A stretch of 64,000 nucleotides of DNA from Sphingomonas sp. PP-F2F-A104-K0414 (GTDB taxonomy: Bacteria > Pseudomonadota > Alphaproteobacteria > Sphingomonadales > Sphingomonadaceae). Shown in pieces: positions 1-8,045 of this stretch. The position numbers and the translations under genes are program-made. The notes under the pieces are model-generated. The model did not search any database, was not told the origin of the DNA, and worked only from the letters and a program-made list of their open reading frames with translations. How positions within the stretch are numbered: the stretch's first letter is position 1; every line of letters begins with the position of its first letter. The DNA is taken from NCBI RefSeq assembly GCF_004340945.1, contig NZ_SLYD01000004.1, positions 124,001 through 188,000 on the forward strand. Direction: 5' to 3'.

Positions 1-106
1 TGCGTTCGTTGGCCGTTGCCCGCGGGTCGACGAGAAGCCCGACCTGATCCTATTCCTGCCCTCCCCCTGCCCCCTTCACCGATACAGACTCGCCGGAGAC
101 GTTGCC
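1..106. other. Left edge of window upstream of xylX
   Basis: This stretch holds no complete gene. One plus-strand frame is open from the window edge to a TGA at 45-47, so it could be the 3' end of a gene that starts outside the window, but 14 codons are too few to identify it. A GGAG-type ribosome site at 95-100 serves the GTG start of the next gene. No LacI-type operator like those further downstream is visible here. Confidence 0.3.
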
Positions 107-1249
107 GTGACATTCGCTTTCGATACCCTCGACGCCCTTGGACCCGATTGGCGCGAGGGGCGCTGGATCGGTCGGATCGACCGCGGCGAAGGACCCAGCC
201 CGGTCATCGTCGCAGGCGGAATCGTGTTCGACATGAGCAAGGTCGCACCGACGGTGGCAGAACTCGTCGGGCGCGACCTGCTCGACGCGAGCGCGGGCGA
301 GGCGATCGGCGATCTCGATACACTGGGGCTGTCCGCCGAGACCCTGCCGCGGTTGCTCAGCCCGATCGACGTCCAGTGCGTCAAGGCGGCGGGCGTTACC
401 TTCGCGGTGTCGGCGCTCGAACGCGTGATCGAGGAACAGGCGCGCGGCGATGCCGGTGCCGCGACCGCGGTGCGTGCGCGTCTCGAGGAGCGGATCGGTG
501 GCGGGCTCGCGCGCGTCGTCCCCGGCACGCCCGAGGCAGCAGCGCTGAAGACCGCGCTGATCGAGGAAGGCCTGTGGTCGCAATATCTCGAGGTCGCGAT
601 CGGCCCCGATGCGGAGATCTTCACCAAGGCACCGTCGTTGTCGACGGTCGGCTGGGGCACGCAGATCGGCGTGCGCTCGGATTCGACCTGGAACAATCCC
701 GAGCCCGAGATCGTGTTGCTGGTCGCCCCCGACGGCCGTGCGGTCGGCGCAACGATCGGCAACGACGTCAACCTGCGCGATTTCGAGGGACGCTCGGCGC
801 TGCTGCTCGGCAAGGCAAAGGACAATAACGCGTCCTGCTCGCTCGGCGCGTTCATCCGCTTGTTCGACGAGAGCTTCACGATGGATCACGTCCGCACCGC
901 CGAAGTCGCGCTGCGGATCGAGGGCACCGACGGCTATGTCCTCGACGGCGCGAGCTCGATGAGCCAGATCAGTCGCGATCCTCAGGAACTGGTGCGCCAG
1001 GCGCTCAGCGAGCATCAATATCCCGACGGCTTCGTGCTGTTCCTCGGCACGTTGTTTGCACCGACCAAGGATCGCGACGATGCCGGTCGCGGCTTCACGC
1101 ACAAGCCGGGCGATACCGTTTCGATCGCCACGCCAGGCCTCGGGCGCCTCATCAATACCGTTACCACCTCGAAGGCCGCACCGCCCTGGGAGTTCGGGCT
1201 GGTCGCGCTGATGCGCAACCTCGCCGCGCGCGGGCTGTTGTCGGCATGA
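107..1249 (+). CDS. xylX: 2-keto-3-deoxy-D-xylonate dehydratase, FAH family (XylX)
   Basis: A 380-residue fumarylacetoacetate-hydrolase-family protein that closely resembles Caulobacter XylX as I recall it. XylX dehydrates 2-keto-3-deoxyxylonate to alpha-ketoglutarate semialdehyde in the oxidative (Weimberg) xylose pathway. Recognisable blocks are VTFAVSALERVIEE near residue 105, SQYLEVAIGPDAEIFTKAP near 160-178, the metal-site block WNNPEPEIVLL near 200 and GNDVNLRDFEGRSALLLGKA near 220-240. The start is GTG, preceded by GGAG seven bases upstream. The stop overlaps the ATG of xylB (ATGA), so the two are translationally coupled. The enzyme is cytoplasmic. Family membership is certain and the substrate assignment is strong because xylB, xylC and xylD lie alongside. 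Confidence 0.93.
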   Translation: MTFAFDTLDALGPDWREGRWIGRIDRGEGPSPVIVAGGIVFDMSKVAPTVAELVGRDLLDASAGEAIGDLDTLGLSAETLPRLLSPIDVQCVKAAGVTFAVSALERVIEEQARGDAGAATAVRARLEERIGGGLARVVPGTPEAAALKTALIEEGLWSQYLEVAIGPDAEIFTKAPSLSTVGWGTQIGVRSDSTWNNPEPEIVLLVAPDGRAVGATIGNDVNLRDFEGRSALLLGKAKDNNASCSLGAFIRLFDESFTMDHVRTAEVALRIEGTDGYVLDGASSMSQISRDPQELVRQALSEHQYPDGFVLFLGTLFAPTKDRDDAGRGFTHKPGDTVSIATPGLGRLINTVTTSKAAPPWEFGLVALMRNLAARGLLSA

Positions 1250-2052
1250 CCTATTCGGAGAACGACGTGCTGCAGAAAACCGCCGGCCGCCACGAAGGCG
1301 CCGTCTACCCCTCGCTTCGCAACAAGCGAGTCATCATCACCGGCGGCGGATCGGGCATCGGCGCAGGGCTCGTCGAGGCGTTCGTCGCGCAGGGTGCCAA
1401 GGTCGCGTTCGTCGACGTCGCACAGGACGACAGCCGCGCATTGGTCGAGCGACTGACCGACGGTGCGGAGCACGCGCCGAGCTTCCACCCGCTCGACCTG
1501 ACCGATCTGGATGCGTTGAACACGACGTTCACGGCGATGATCGACGAGCTCGGCGGCGTCGACATCCTGCTCAACAATGCCGCCAATGACGATCGCCACA
1601 CCGTCGGCGAAGTCACCGCGGATTATTGGGACCAGCGGATGAACGTCAACCTGCGCCACGTGTTCTTCGCGGCACAGGCTGTCGTGCCGTCGATGAAGGC
1701 TGCGGGTGGCGGCGCGATCGTCAATTTCGGGTCGATCAGCTGGCATCTCGCGCTCAAGGAACTGATCCTCTACCAGACCGCCAAGGCCGCGATCGAGGGC
1801 ATGACCCGCAGCCTCGCGCGCGATCTCGGCCGCGACAATATCCGCGTCAACGCGATCGTGCCGGGCAACGTCCAGACCCCGCGTCAGGAGAAATGGTACA
1901 CCCCCGAGGGCGAGGCGGAGATCGTCGAGGCGCAGTGTCTCGATGGCCGCATCCAGCCGTCCGATATCGCCGCGATGGCGCTGTTTCTTGCGTCGGACGA
2001 TGCGCGTATGTGCACCGGACATAATTATTGGGTGGATGCAGGATGGCGGTAA
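1246..2052 (+). CDS. xylB: D-xylose 1-dehydrogenase, SDR family (XylB of the Weimberg pathway)
   Basis: A 268-residue short-chain dehydrogenase that oxidises D-xylose to xylonolactone with NAD+. It shows the classical nucleotide-binding GGGSGIGAG motif near residue 30, an LLNNAANDD segment, the catalytic Ser within NFGSISWH, and the YQTAK Tyr-Lys pair. The segment RQEKWYTPEGEA and the C-terminal YWVDAGWR match Caulobacter XylB closely. The ATG overlaps the xylX stop, and its own stop overlaps the likely xylC start. This is not the xylulokinase gene further along, which in other organisms is also called xylB. Confidence 0.94.
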   Translation: MTYSENDVLQKTAGRHEGAVYPSLRNKRVIITGGGSGIGAGLVEAFVAQGAKVAFVDVAQDDSRALVERLTDGAEHAPSFHPLDLTDLDALNTTFTAMIDELGGVDILLNNAANDDRHTVGEVTADYWDQRMNVNLRHVFFAAQAVVPSMKAAGGGAIVNFGSISWHLALKELILYQTAKAAIEGMTRSLARDLGRDNIRVNAIVPGNVQTPRQEKWYTPEGEAEIVEAQCLDGRIQPSDIAAMALFLASDDARMCTGHNYWVDAGWR

Positions 2053-2963
2053 ACGGCGGTACGAGCGACGGCCTGGGCAGCGGCGTGGAACGCGTCCTGG
2101 GTGTCGGTGCGACGCTCGGCGAAGGGCCGTTGTGGCTCGACGATGCGCTGTGGTTCGTCGACATCAAACAGCACAAGGTACACCGCTTCGACCCTGCGAC
2201 CGGCGATCACCGGACATGGACCGCCCCCGCGCAGGTCGGCTGGGTTCAGCCGATGGCGGATGGCGGCATGCTGGCCGGTTTGCAGACCGGGCTCCACCGG
2301 TTCGATCCGGCTGACGGCAGCTTTACGCATCTCCACGCGGTCGAGCCTGACGCGCCGGGCAACCGCCTGAACGATTCGACCGTCGATGCCGCGGGACGGC
2401 TCTGGTTCGGGTCGATGGACGATGGCGAGAGTACTGCGTCGGGACTGATCTACCGCGCGGATGCGGACGGTGTCGCGCCGGTGGTCGACGGGATCGTCAT
2501 CACCAACGGCCCTGCTGTCTCGCCCGACGGGACGACGCTGTATCACTGCGACACGCTGGCCGGCACGATCCACGCCTGCACGATCGGCGACGACGGCAGC
2601 CTGCGCGACACGCGCGTCTTCGCAGCGGTCGACGTCGCGACACAGGGGTATCCCGACGGCCCGATCGTCGATGCCGAGGGGCATGTGTGGGTGTCGTTCT
2701 ACGGCGGCTGGTGCGTGCGGCGCTATGCCCCCGACGGAACCCAGGTCGCCGAGGTCCGGTTGCCGGTCTCGAACGTCACCAAGATCGCGATCGGCGGCGC
2801 CGATGGTCGCACCGCCTATGTCACGACCGCGTCCAAGGGATTGAGCGACGAAGATCGCGCGCGACAGCCGCTCGCGGGCGATGTGTTTACGTTCGATGCG
2901 GGTGTGGCGGGGCAACCTGCCTATGAGATTACGTCATCGGCGTTTCGACCGCTCGACGCCTAA
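2043..2963 (+). CDS. xylC: Xylono-1,4-lactonase, SMP-30/gluconolactonase family (XylC)
   Basis: A 306-residue SMP-30/gluconolactonase/LRE-like beta-propeller that should hydrolyse xylonolactone to xylonate. The family signature is visible as GEGPLWLDDALWFVDI near residues 26-41, NRLNDSTVDAAGRLWFGSMD near 105-125, and the metal/active-site region NGPAVSPDGTTLYHCDT. I chose ATG 2043, which overlaps the xylB stop; an upstream TTG at 2028 is open but less likely. It is the third gene of the xylX-xylB-xylC operon. The last bases overlap the 3' end of the convergent small membrane gene. Confidence 0.9.
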   Translation: MAVNGGTSDGLGSGVERVLGVGATLGEGPLWLDDALWFVDIKQHKVHRFDPATGDHRTWTAPAQVGWVQPMADGGMLAGLQTGLHRFDPADGSFTHLHAVEPDAPGNRLNDSTVDAAGRLWFGSMDDGESTASGLIYRADADGVAPVVDGIVITNGPAVSPDGTTLYHCDTLAGTIHACTIGDDGSLRDTRVFAAVDVATQGYPDGPIVDAEGHVWVSFYGGWCVRRYAPDGTQVAEVRLPVSNVTKIAIGGADGRTAYVTTASKGLSDEDRARQPLAGDVFTFDAGVAGQPAYEITSSAFRPLDA

Positions 2964-3271
2964 CGTCGCACCGCCAGCATCGCGCCGACCATGCCGCCGA
3001 TCCAGGCAGATGCGGCGAGTGCGCCACCCACTATGGAAAATGCCGCAAAGGCCATAGCCCCGGCGTCCGTCTCATGCGGCCCCGGCGGCTTTGACACGAA
3101 GTAGAACGCGGTCGTCCAGAACACCGCGAGAATCACGACGGCGAGCAGCGACCCGCCGACACCGATCGCTAGTCCCCGCGACCAACCCAGGCGGCGCAGG
3201 CCAGACGCCGTGCGTCCGCCTGCAAACCATCCGATGGCGAGAACGAGCAGGAGCATGACGGTGCCAATCAT
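2960..3271 (-). CDS. Small integral membrane protein, unknown function
   Basis: This 103-residue protein is not recognised. It has three predicted hydrophobic segments: roughly residues 2-18 (starting MIGTVMLLLVLAIGW), 33-58 and 71-98. The short cytoplasmic loop between the first two is Arg-rich. It lies between two xylose operons, converges with xylC and overlaps it by four bases. It is followed on the same strand by nothing obvious and preceded by the symporter gene with a 32-base gap, so it could be the last gene of the xylD-symporter transcript. No function is proposed. Confidence 0.55.
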   Translation of the reverse strand: MIGTVMLLLVLAIGWFAGGRTASGLRRLGWSRGLAIGVGGSLLAVVILAVFWTTAFYFVSKPPGPHETDAGAMAFAAFSIVGGALAASAWIGGMVGAMLAVRR

Positions 3272-3303
3272 CGCGATAACGCCCTACACGCTCCTTCTCT
3301 CGA

Positions 3304-4746
3304 TCAGCCGGTCATATCCTCGAGTTCGCGACCACGCGTCTCGTTGACCAGCGCCTTCACGAAGAAGAACGAGACCGCGGCGAAGAACGCGTAGCCCGCA
3401 TAGGTCACCGCAAGGCCAGGCGACACCGCTAGCGCGGGGAAGCTGACCGAGATCGCCGCGTTGGCGATCCACTGCGCGAAGCCCGACACCGCCAGACCCG
3501 ATCCGCGGATCTGGTTCGGGAACATCTCGCCGAGCATCACCCACATCACCGGGCCCCAGCTTGCGTTGAAGAAGATTACGTACAGATTGGCCGCGATCAG
3601 CGCGATCATGCCGTTGTGGCCGGGCAGCGATACCGCGCCGTCCGCGCCGGTCACCGCGGTCGAGAACGCATAGGCGACCACCGCCAGCGTCACCGCCATG
3701 CCGGCCGAGCCGACCAGCAACAGCGGCTTGCGACCGATCTTGTCGACCGTCGCGATCGTGAACAGGCAGGCCGCGATCGACAGCACGCCAGACAGGATGT
3801 TGATCTGCAGCGCGTTGTCCTCGGTGAAGCCGACCGCTTCCCATAGCACTGCGCCGTAATAGAACACGACGTTGATGCCGACGAGCTGCTGGAACACGGC
3901 CAGGCCGATGCCCGCCCACAGGATCGGGCGGATCTTGCCGGTGGTCTTGTCGACCAGATCGCTCAGCTTGGGCTTGTGATGATCGGCAGCGAGCGAGCCC
4001 CGGATCTCGACGACCTTGCGGTCCGCTTCTTCGCTGCCGAACAGCCGCGTGAGGACGACGTGCGCCTCGGCTTCGCGACCCTTGGCGACCAGGAAGCGCG
4101 GGCTTTCCGGGATCACGAGCAGGGCGAAGAAATAGATCGCGGCGGGGATCGCCTGCAGCCAGAACATCCAGCGCCAGGCGGGATAGCCGAGCCAGAAATC
4201 CGCGGTCGAGCCGCCGGCATAGCGGGCGAGCGCGAAGTTCGCGACGAACGCGCCGGTCAGGCCGGAGATGATCATGACCTGCTGCACGCTCGACAGGCGG
4301 CCGCGGATCGAGGCTGGCGTGACTTCGGAAATGTAGACCGGCGAGATGACACTGGCCGCACCGACGCCAAGACCGCCGATGATCCGCGCGAAGATGAAGA
4401 TCCCCGATCCGGTCGCGGCACCGGCCAGCAGCGCGCTGAACAGGAACAGGCCGGCGGCGAGCATCATGACGTTGCGACGACCGATCGCGTCGGCCATCCG
4501 CCCGGCGCCGAACGCGCCGACCGCCGAGCCGACCAGGATCGCCCCGACATTGACGCCGATCCCCAGCCGACCGAGACCGAACGCCGCCTCCAGGCCCTTT
4601 TGCGTGCCGTTGATGACACCCGAATCATAGCCGAACATGAAGCCACCGATCGTCGCCACCGCGACGATCGCGGCGATGAAGCCATGATTGACCGCGGCGC
4701 TCCCCTGTAGTCCGGCTCCCGGATCTCCGCTGTGCATATTCGCCAT
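3304..4746 (-). CDS. xylE: MFS sugar porter, probable D-xylose/H+ symporter
   Basis: A 480-residue, 12-TM sugar-porter-family transporter in the inner membrane. Family motifs seen are GYDSGVINGT in TM1, DAIGRRN in loop 2-3, PESPRFL at the end of the first half, QQLVGINVVFYYG in TM7, DKIGRKPLL in loop 8-9 and NETRGRELEDM at the C-terminus. The QQLVGIN block is typical of XylE/GLUT-type sugar binding. It sits 67 bases downstream of xylD on the same strand, so it is probably co-transcribed with it, and the surrounding genes support D-xylose as the substrate. The substrate is inferred from context. Confidence 0.88.
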   Translation of the reverse strand: MANMHSGDPGAGLQGSAAVNHGFIAAIVAVATIGGFMFGYDSGVINGTQKGLEAAFGLGRLGIGVNVGAILVGSAVGAFGAGRMADAIGRRNVMMLAAGLFLFSALLAGAATGSGIFIFARIIGGLGVGAASVISPVYISEVTPASIRGRLSSVQQVMIISGLTGAFVANFALARYAGGSTADFWLGYPAWRWMFWLQAIPAAIYFFALLVIPESPRFLVAKGREAEAHVVLTRLFGSEEADRKVVEIRGSLAADHHKPKLSDLVDKTTGKIRPILWAGIGLAVFQQLVGINVVFYYGAVLWEAVGFTEDNALQINILSGVLSIAACLFTIATVDKIGRKPLLLVGSAGMAVTLAVVAYAFSTAVTGADGAVSLPGHNGMIALIAANLYVIFFNASWGPVMWVMLGEMFPNQIRGSGLAVSGFAQWIANAAISVSFPALAVSPGLAVTYAGYAFFAAVSFFFVKALVNETRGRELEDMTG

Positions 4747-4813
4747 GATGTTCCTCTCCTGTGCGCCGACCGTTGCGGCCTGGTGTCGTCTTTGGGTTTA
4801 TTCGTCGAACCGG

Positions 4814-6592
4814 TCAGTGATTATGCCGCGGCGTCCGCGCCGCGATACCGCGGTACTTGACCGCGAAGTCGAGCACCGCGCCATCGGCAAGCTGCCCCGT
4901 CTTCTCGCGGTACAGCTCCTCCCACGGCGTGTTGCTCGCTGGCACCGGTGGTGCTGGCTCGCCACGCCGCCGCGCGATCTCGTCATCGTCGACCAGCGCG
5001 TCGCACCGCCCTGCTTTCAGGTCGATGCGGATGATGTCGCCGGTCCGCAGCCACGAAAGCCCGCCGCCAACCGCGCTTTCGGGGCTAGCGTTCAGGATCG
5101 ACGGACTGTCCGACGTCCCCGACTGGCGCCCGTCGCCCAGCGTCGGCAGCGTCATGATGCCGCGCTGGATCAAATGATCGGGCGGCTGCATGTTGACGAC
5201 CTCGGCCGAGCCCGGCCAGCCGATCGGCCCGGCGCCGCGGATCACGAGGATGCAGTCCTCGTCGATGTCGAGCGCGGGATCGTTGATCCGGTGGTGATAA
5301 TCGTCCGAGCCCTCGAACACGATCGCGCGCGATTCGAACACGTCCTCGGCGCCCGATCGCTCGAGATAGCGCGCACGAAAGGCGGGCGAGATCACGCTGG
5401 TCTTCATGATCGCGACGTCGAACAGATTGCCCGACAGTACCAGGAACCCGGCCTGTTCCTTCAACGGCGTGTCATAGGCGCGGATCACCTCGCGGTCGGT
5501 GGCGACGCGGCCGGTGATGTTCTCCGCCAGCGTGCGGCCAGTCACGGTCAGGCAGTCGCCATCGAGCTTGCCCGCCGCCAGCAGTTCGCTCAGCACCGCG
5601 GGCACGCCGCCCGCGCGGTGAAAGCGTTCGCCGAGGAAGCGCCCGGCGGGCTGCACATCGACCAGCAGCGGCAGGTCATAGCCATGATCGGACCAGTCGG
5701 CGGCGGTGATCTCGATCCCGGCATGCTTCGCCATCGCATGGATGTGCGGCTGCGCGTTCGACGATCCGCCGATCGCGGTCACGACGCGGATCGCGTTGAG
5801 GAAACTCTCGCGGCTGAGGATTTGCGACGGCCGCAGATCCTCATACGCCATGTCGACGATCCGCCGCCCGGTCTCGTACGCGAACTGGCCGCGCTCGCGG
5901 TAGGGCGCGGGGATCGCCGCGCAGCCGGTCAGCGACAGGCCGAGCGCCTCGGCGACCGCGTTCATCGTCGAGGCGGTGCCCATCGTGTTGCAATGCCCGG
6001 CCGACGGCGCACTGTCGGTCGCGCGCTGGAGGAACTCCTCCTCGTCGATCTCGCCCGCCGCCAGCTTGCGCCGCGAGCGCCAGATGACGGTGCCCGATCC
6101 AACCAGCTCGCCTTCGTGCCAGCCGTCGAGCATCGGCCCACCCGACAGCACGATCGCGGGGATATCGACGGTCGACGCCGCCATGATCCCCGACGGCGTG
6201 GTCTTGTCGCACCCGGTGGTGAGAACGACCGCGTCGATCGGATAGCCGTAGAGCGTCTCGACCAGCCCGAGATAGGCGAGGTTGCGATCGAGCGCCGCGG
6301 TCGGCCGGCGACAATTCTCGAAGATCGGATGGACCGGGAATTCCATCGCGATCCCACCCGCGTCGCGGATGCCGTCGCGAACGCGGCGCGCGAGATCGAG
6401 ATGGATGCGATTGCACGGCGACAGGTCGCTGCCGGTCTGCGCGATGCCGATGATCGGCCGCCCGGAGCGCAACTCCGCAGGCGTCAGGCCATAGTTCATG
6501 AATCGTTCGAGATAGAGCGCGGTCATGTCCGAGCGCGCGGGGTCCGCGAACCAGTCACGCGATCGGAAGGGCCGAACCGGTTGCCGTTGCAC
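4814..6592 (-). CDS. xylD: D-xylonate dehydratase, IlvD/Edd family (XylD)
   Basis: A 592-residue IlvD/Edd dehydratase that converts xylonate to 2-keto-3-deoxyxylonate and carries an Fe-S cluster. It matches Caulobacter XylD almost block for block: FRSRDWFADP near the start, ALYLERFMNYG, GIAQTGSDLSPCNRIHLDL, the cluster Cys in TTGCDKTTPSGI, and SAGHCNTMGTASTMNA with a second cluster Cys. Near the end it has NMQPPDHL and LPTLGDGRQSGTS. Length equals that of the Caulobacter enzyme (about 591). It has a LacI-type operator in its promoter region and is followed by the symporter. This is the fourth Weimberg enzyme in the window, on the strand opposite xylXBC. Confidence 0.95.
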   Translation of the reverse strand: MQRQPVRPFRSRDWFADPARSDMTALYLERFMNYGLTPAELRSGRPIIGIAQTGSDLSPCNRIHLDLARRVRDGIRDAGGIAMEFPVHPIFENCRRPTAALDRNLAYLGLVETLYGYPIDAVVLTTGCDKTTPSGIMAASTVDIPAIVLSGGPMLDGWHEGELVGSGTVIWRSRRKLAAGEIDEEEFLQRATDSAPSAGHCNTMGTASTMNAVAEALGLSLTGCAAIPAPYRERGQFAYETGRRIVDMAYEDLRPSQILSRESFLNAIRVVTAIGGSSNAQPHIHAMAKHAGIEITAADWSDHGYDLPLLVDVQPAGRFLGERFHRAGGVPAVLSELLAAGKLDGDCLTVTGRTLAENITGRVATDREVIRAYDTPLKEQAGFLVLSGNLFDVAIMKTSVISPAFRARYLERSGAEDVFESRAIVFEGSDDYHHRINDPALDIDEDCILVIRGAGPIGWPGSAEVVNMQPPDHLIQRGIMTLPTLGDGRQSGTSDSPSILNASPESAVGGGLSWLRTGDIIRIDLKAGRCDALVDDDEIARRRGEPAPPVPASNTPWEELYREKTGQLADGAVLDFAVKYRGIAARTPRHNH

Positions 6593-6642
6593 GCAAAACT
6601 CTCCTGTCGAACGATTACCGATCCGTCGGCGTCCATTTATGC

Positions 6643-6656
6643 TGGTATCGCTACCA
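6643..6656. promoter_or_regulatory. LacI-type operator upstream of xylD
   Basis: The sequence TGGTATCGCTACCA is a 14-base imperfect palindrome with arms TGGTA and TACCA. It lies 51 bases upstream of the xylD start, between xylD and the end of the LacI-type regulator gene. Similar TAGCGC-centred sites occur upstream of the regulator gene and of the GH43 operon. The form matches LacI-family operators with a central CG. Binding by the adjacent regulator is inferred. Confidence 0.7.
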
Positions 6657-6726
6657 TCTCCTGTGCCGACGTCAAGCGTGCTCCGCCGACGTCGACACTG
6701 CGAATTTCCGTCTTACACCGCGTGGC

Positions 6727-7809
6727 TCATGCCACGTCCGCGCGCGGACGCCGCCGTGGCGCGGCATCCGACTGGCGACGGATCAGCGTATAATCGAGCA
6801 GCCGGTGGCGATCCGCGGGGACGATACCGCTGGGGCGACGAATCGCCGCGACCAGCATCTCGACCGCGATTCGCGCCATGTCCGCGATCGGCTGGTAGAT
6901 CGTCGTCAACTCGGGCCAGATCGCGGTCGACATGATCGTGTCGTCGAACCCGCACACCGTCAGATCGCCCGGCACATCGAGCCCGCGGCGATGCGCGACC
7001 GCGACGGTGGCGGCGGCCATGTCGTCGTTGGACGAGAAGATCGCGGTCGGTGGTTCGGGCAGCGCGAGCAGCGCCTCGGCAGCATCGAGCCCCGACCGAT
7101 AGGTATAGAGCCCGGACTGGATCAGCGTCTCGTCGACCGCGATCCCGGCCTCCTGCAATGCGGCGCCATAGCCTTCGAGACGGCGCGCGCTCGCCGAGAG
7201 ATTGGGGTTGCCGGTAATGAAGCCGATCCGGCGATGGCCCAGCGCCATGATGTGCCGCGTCATCGTCAGCGCGGCCTCACGGTCGTCGATCCGCACCGCA
7301 AGGACGTCGTCGGACGGACGGCCGCTGGCGACCGACACCGTCGGAATCCGCGCCTCGGCGAGCAATTCGAGGATCGCCTCGGCTTCGCACAGCGGTGGCG
7401 GCAGGACGATGCCGTCGATCCCACCCGCGATCAGATGCCGCGTAACCTCGAGCTCATGCTCGCCCAGGTCGCATTTCTCGACGATGATCTGGACGTCGCT
7501 GCGCGCCGCCTGGTCGAGACTGCCCAGCAGGAACTCGCTGAGGAAGCCCGCGCTCGGGTTGCTGTAGAGCAGGCCGATCCGCGTCTGCCCTGCCCCGGCC
7601 AGGCTGCGCGCCGCAGGGTTGGGCGCATAGTTCAGCGCGGTGATCGCGGCATTGACCGCCTCGCGCGTCACCGGGCGGACGTTGCTCTCGCCGTTGATGA
7701 CGCGCGAGACGGTCATCGGCGAGACACCGGCGCGGCGGGCGACGTCGCTGATCGTCGGTGCACCGCCGGCGCGGCGTGATGGCTTGGCTGTGGGAAGCGG
7801 AGTGGTCAT
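6727..7809 (-). CDS. xylR: LacI-family transcriptional regulator of the xylose genes
   Basis: A 360-residue LacI/GalR repressor. The N-terminal helix-turn-helix is clear at residues 17-40 (TISDVARRAGVSPMTVSRVI), followed by the hinge helix with NPAARSLAGA. The rest is a periplasmic-binding-like effector domain, including HRRIGFITGN and the signature FSSNDDMAAATVAVAHRRGLD-like block. The start ATG at 7809 has AGGA upstream; the frame is open further upstream but with no better start. Lying between xylD and the divergent GH43 operon, it probably represses both in the absence of xylose or xylonate, as XylR does in Caulobacter. An operator-like site just upstream suggests autoregulation. Effector identity is inferred. 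Confidence 0.88.
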   Translation of the reverse strand: MTTPLPTAKPSRRAGGAPTISDVARRAGVSPMTVSRVINGESNVRPVTREAVNAAITALNYAPNPAARSLAGAGQTRIGLLYSNPSAGFLSEFLLGSLDQAARSDVQIIVEKCDLGEHELEVTRHLIAGGIDGIVLPPPLCEAEAILELLAEARIPTVSVASGRPSDDVLAVRIDDREAALTMTRHIMALGHRRIGFITGNPNLSASARRLEGYGAALQEAGIAVDETLIQSGLYTYRSGLDAAEALLALPEPPTAIFSSNDDMAAATVAVAHRRGLDVPGDLTVCGFDDTIMSTAIWPELTTIYQPIADMARIAVEMLVAAIRRPSGIVPADRHRLLDYTLIRRQSDAAPRRRPRADVA

Positions 7810-7818
7810 TTGTCCTAT

Positions 7819-7831
7819 CGTTAGCGCAACC
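7819..7831. promoter_or_regulatory. Operator-like half-palindrome upstream of the LacI regulator
   Basis: CGTTAGCGCAACC, ten bases upstream of the regulator start, has a TTAGCGCAA core related to the two better operators nearby. The symmetry is weaker, so this is a tentative autoregulatory site. Confidence 0.4.
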
Positions 7832-7967
7832 GCTCGCCGCATGAAATGGCCGACGACTTTGGACCTTGGTCGTGGTGCCCTGTGCAGCATCGCCCGCGTC
7901 CAAGCCGCGGTCGACGCACGGCAACATACTCGGCACAAGTCCCCTTGCCCGCCCCGTACAGACTGTT

Positions 7968-7980
7968 ATGGTAGCGCTAT
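7968..7980. promoter_or_regulatory. LacI-type operator upstream of the GH43 operon
   Basis: ATGGTAGCGCTAT contains the perfect 8-base palindrome TAGCGCTA, in the same form as the xylD operator. It lies about 65 bases upstream of the GH43 start codon, where a repressor would block the promoter of the GH43-xylulokinase-xylA operon. Confidence 0.65.
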
Positions 7981-8045
7981 TTCCGCAAATCGACGGAAGT
8001 CAGATCTCGTAGAAGATCGCTTGAATTAGGAAGGATCGACTGGCC

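Noticed and set aside
4688..6793. Long plus-strand open frame (about 700 codons) opposite the symporter and xylD
   Set aside because: Antisense frames stay open in GC-rich coding DNA. Its translation is Arg/Asp/His-rich with no motif, while xylD and the symporter on the other strand are certain.
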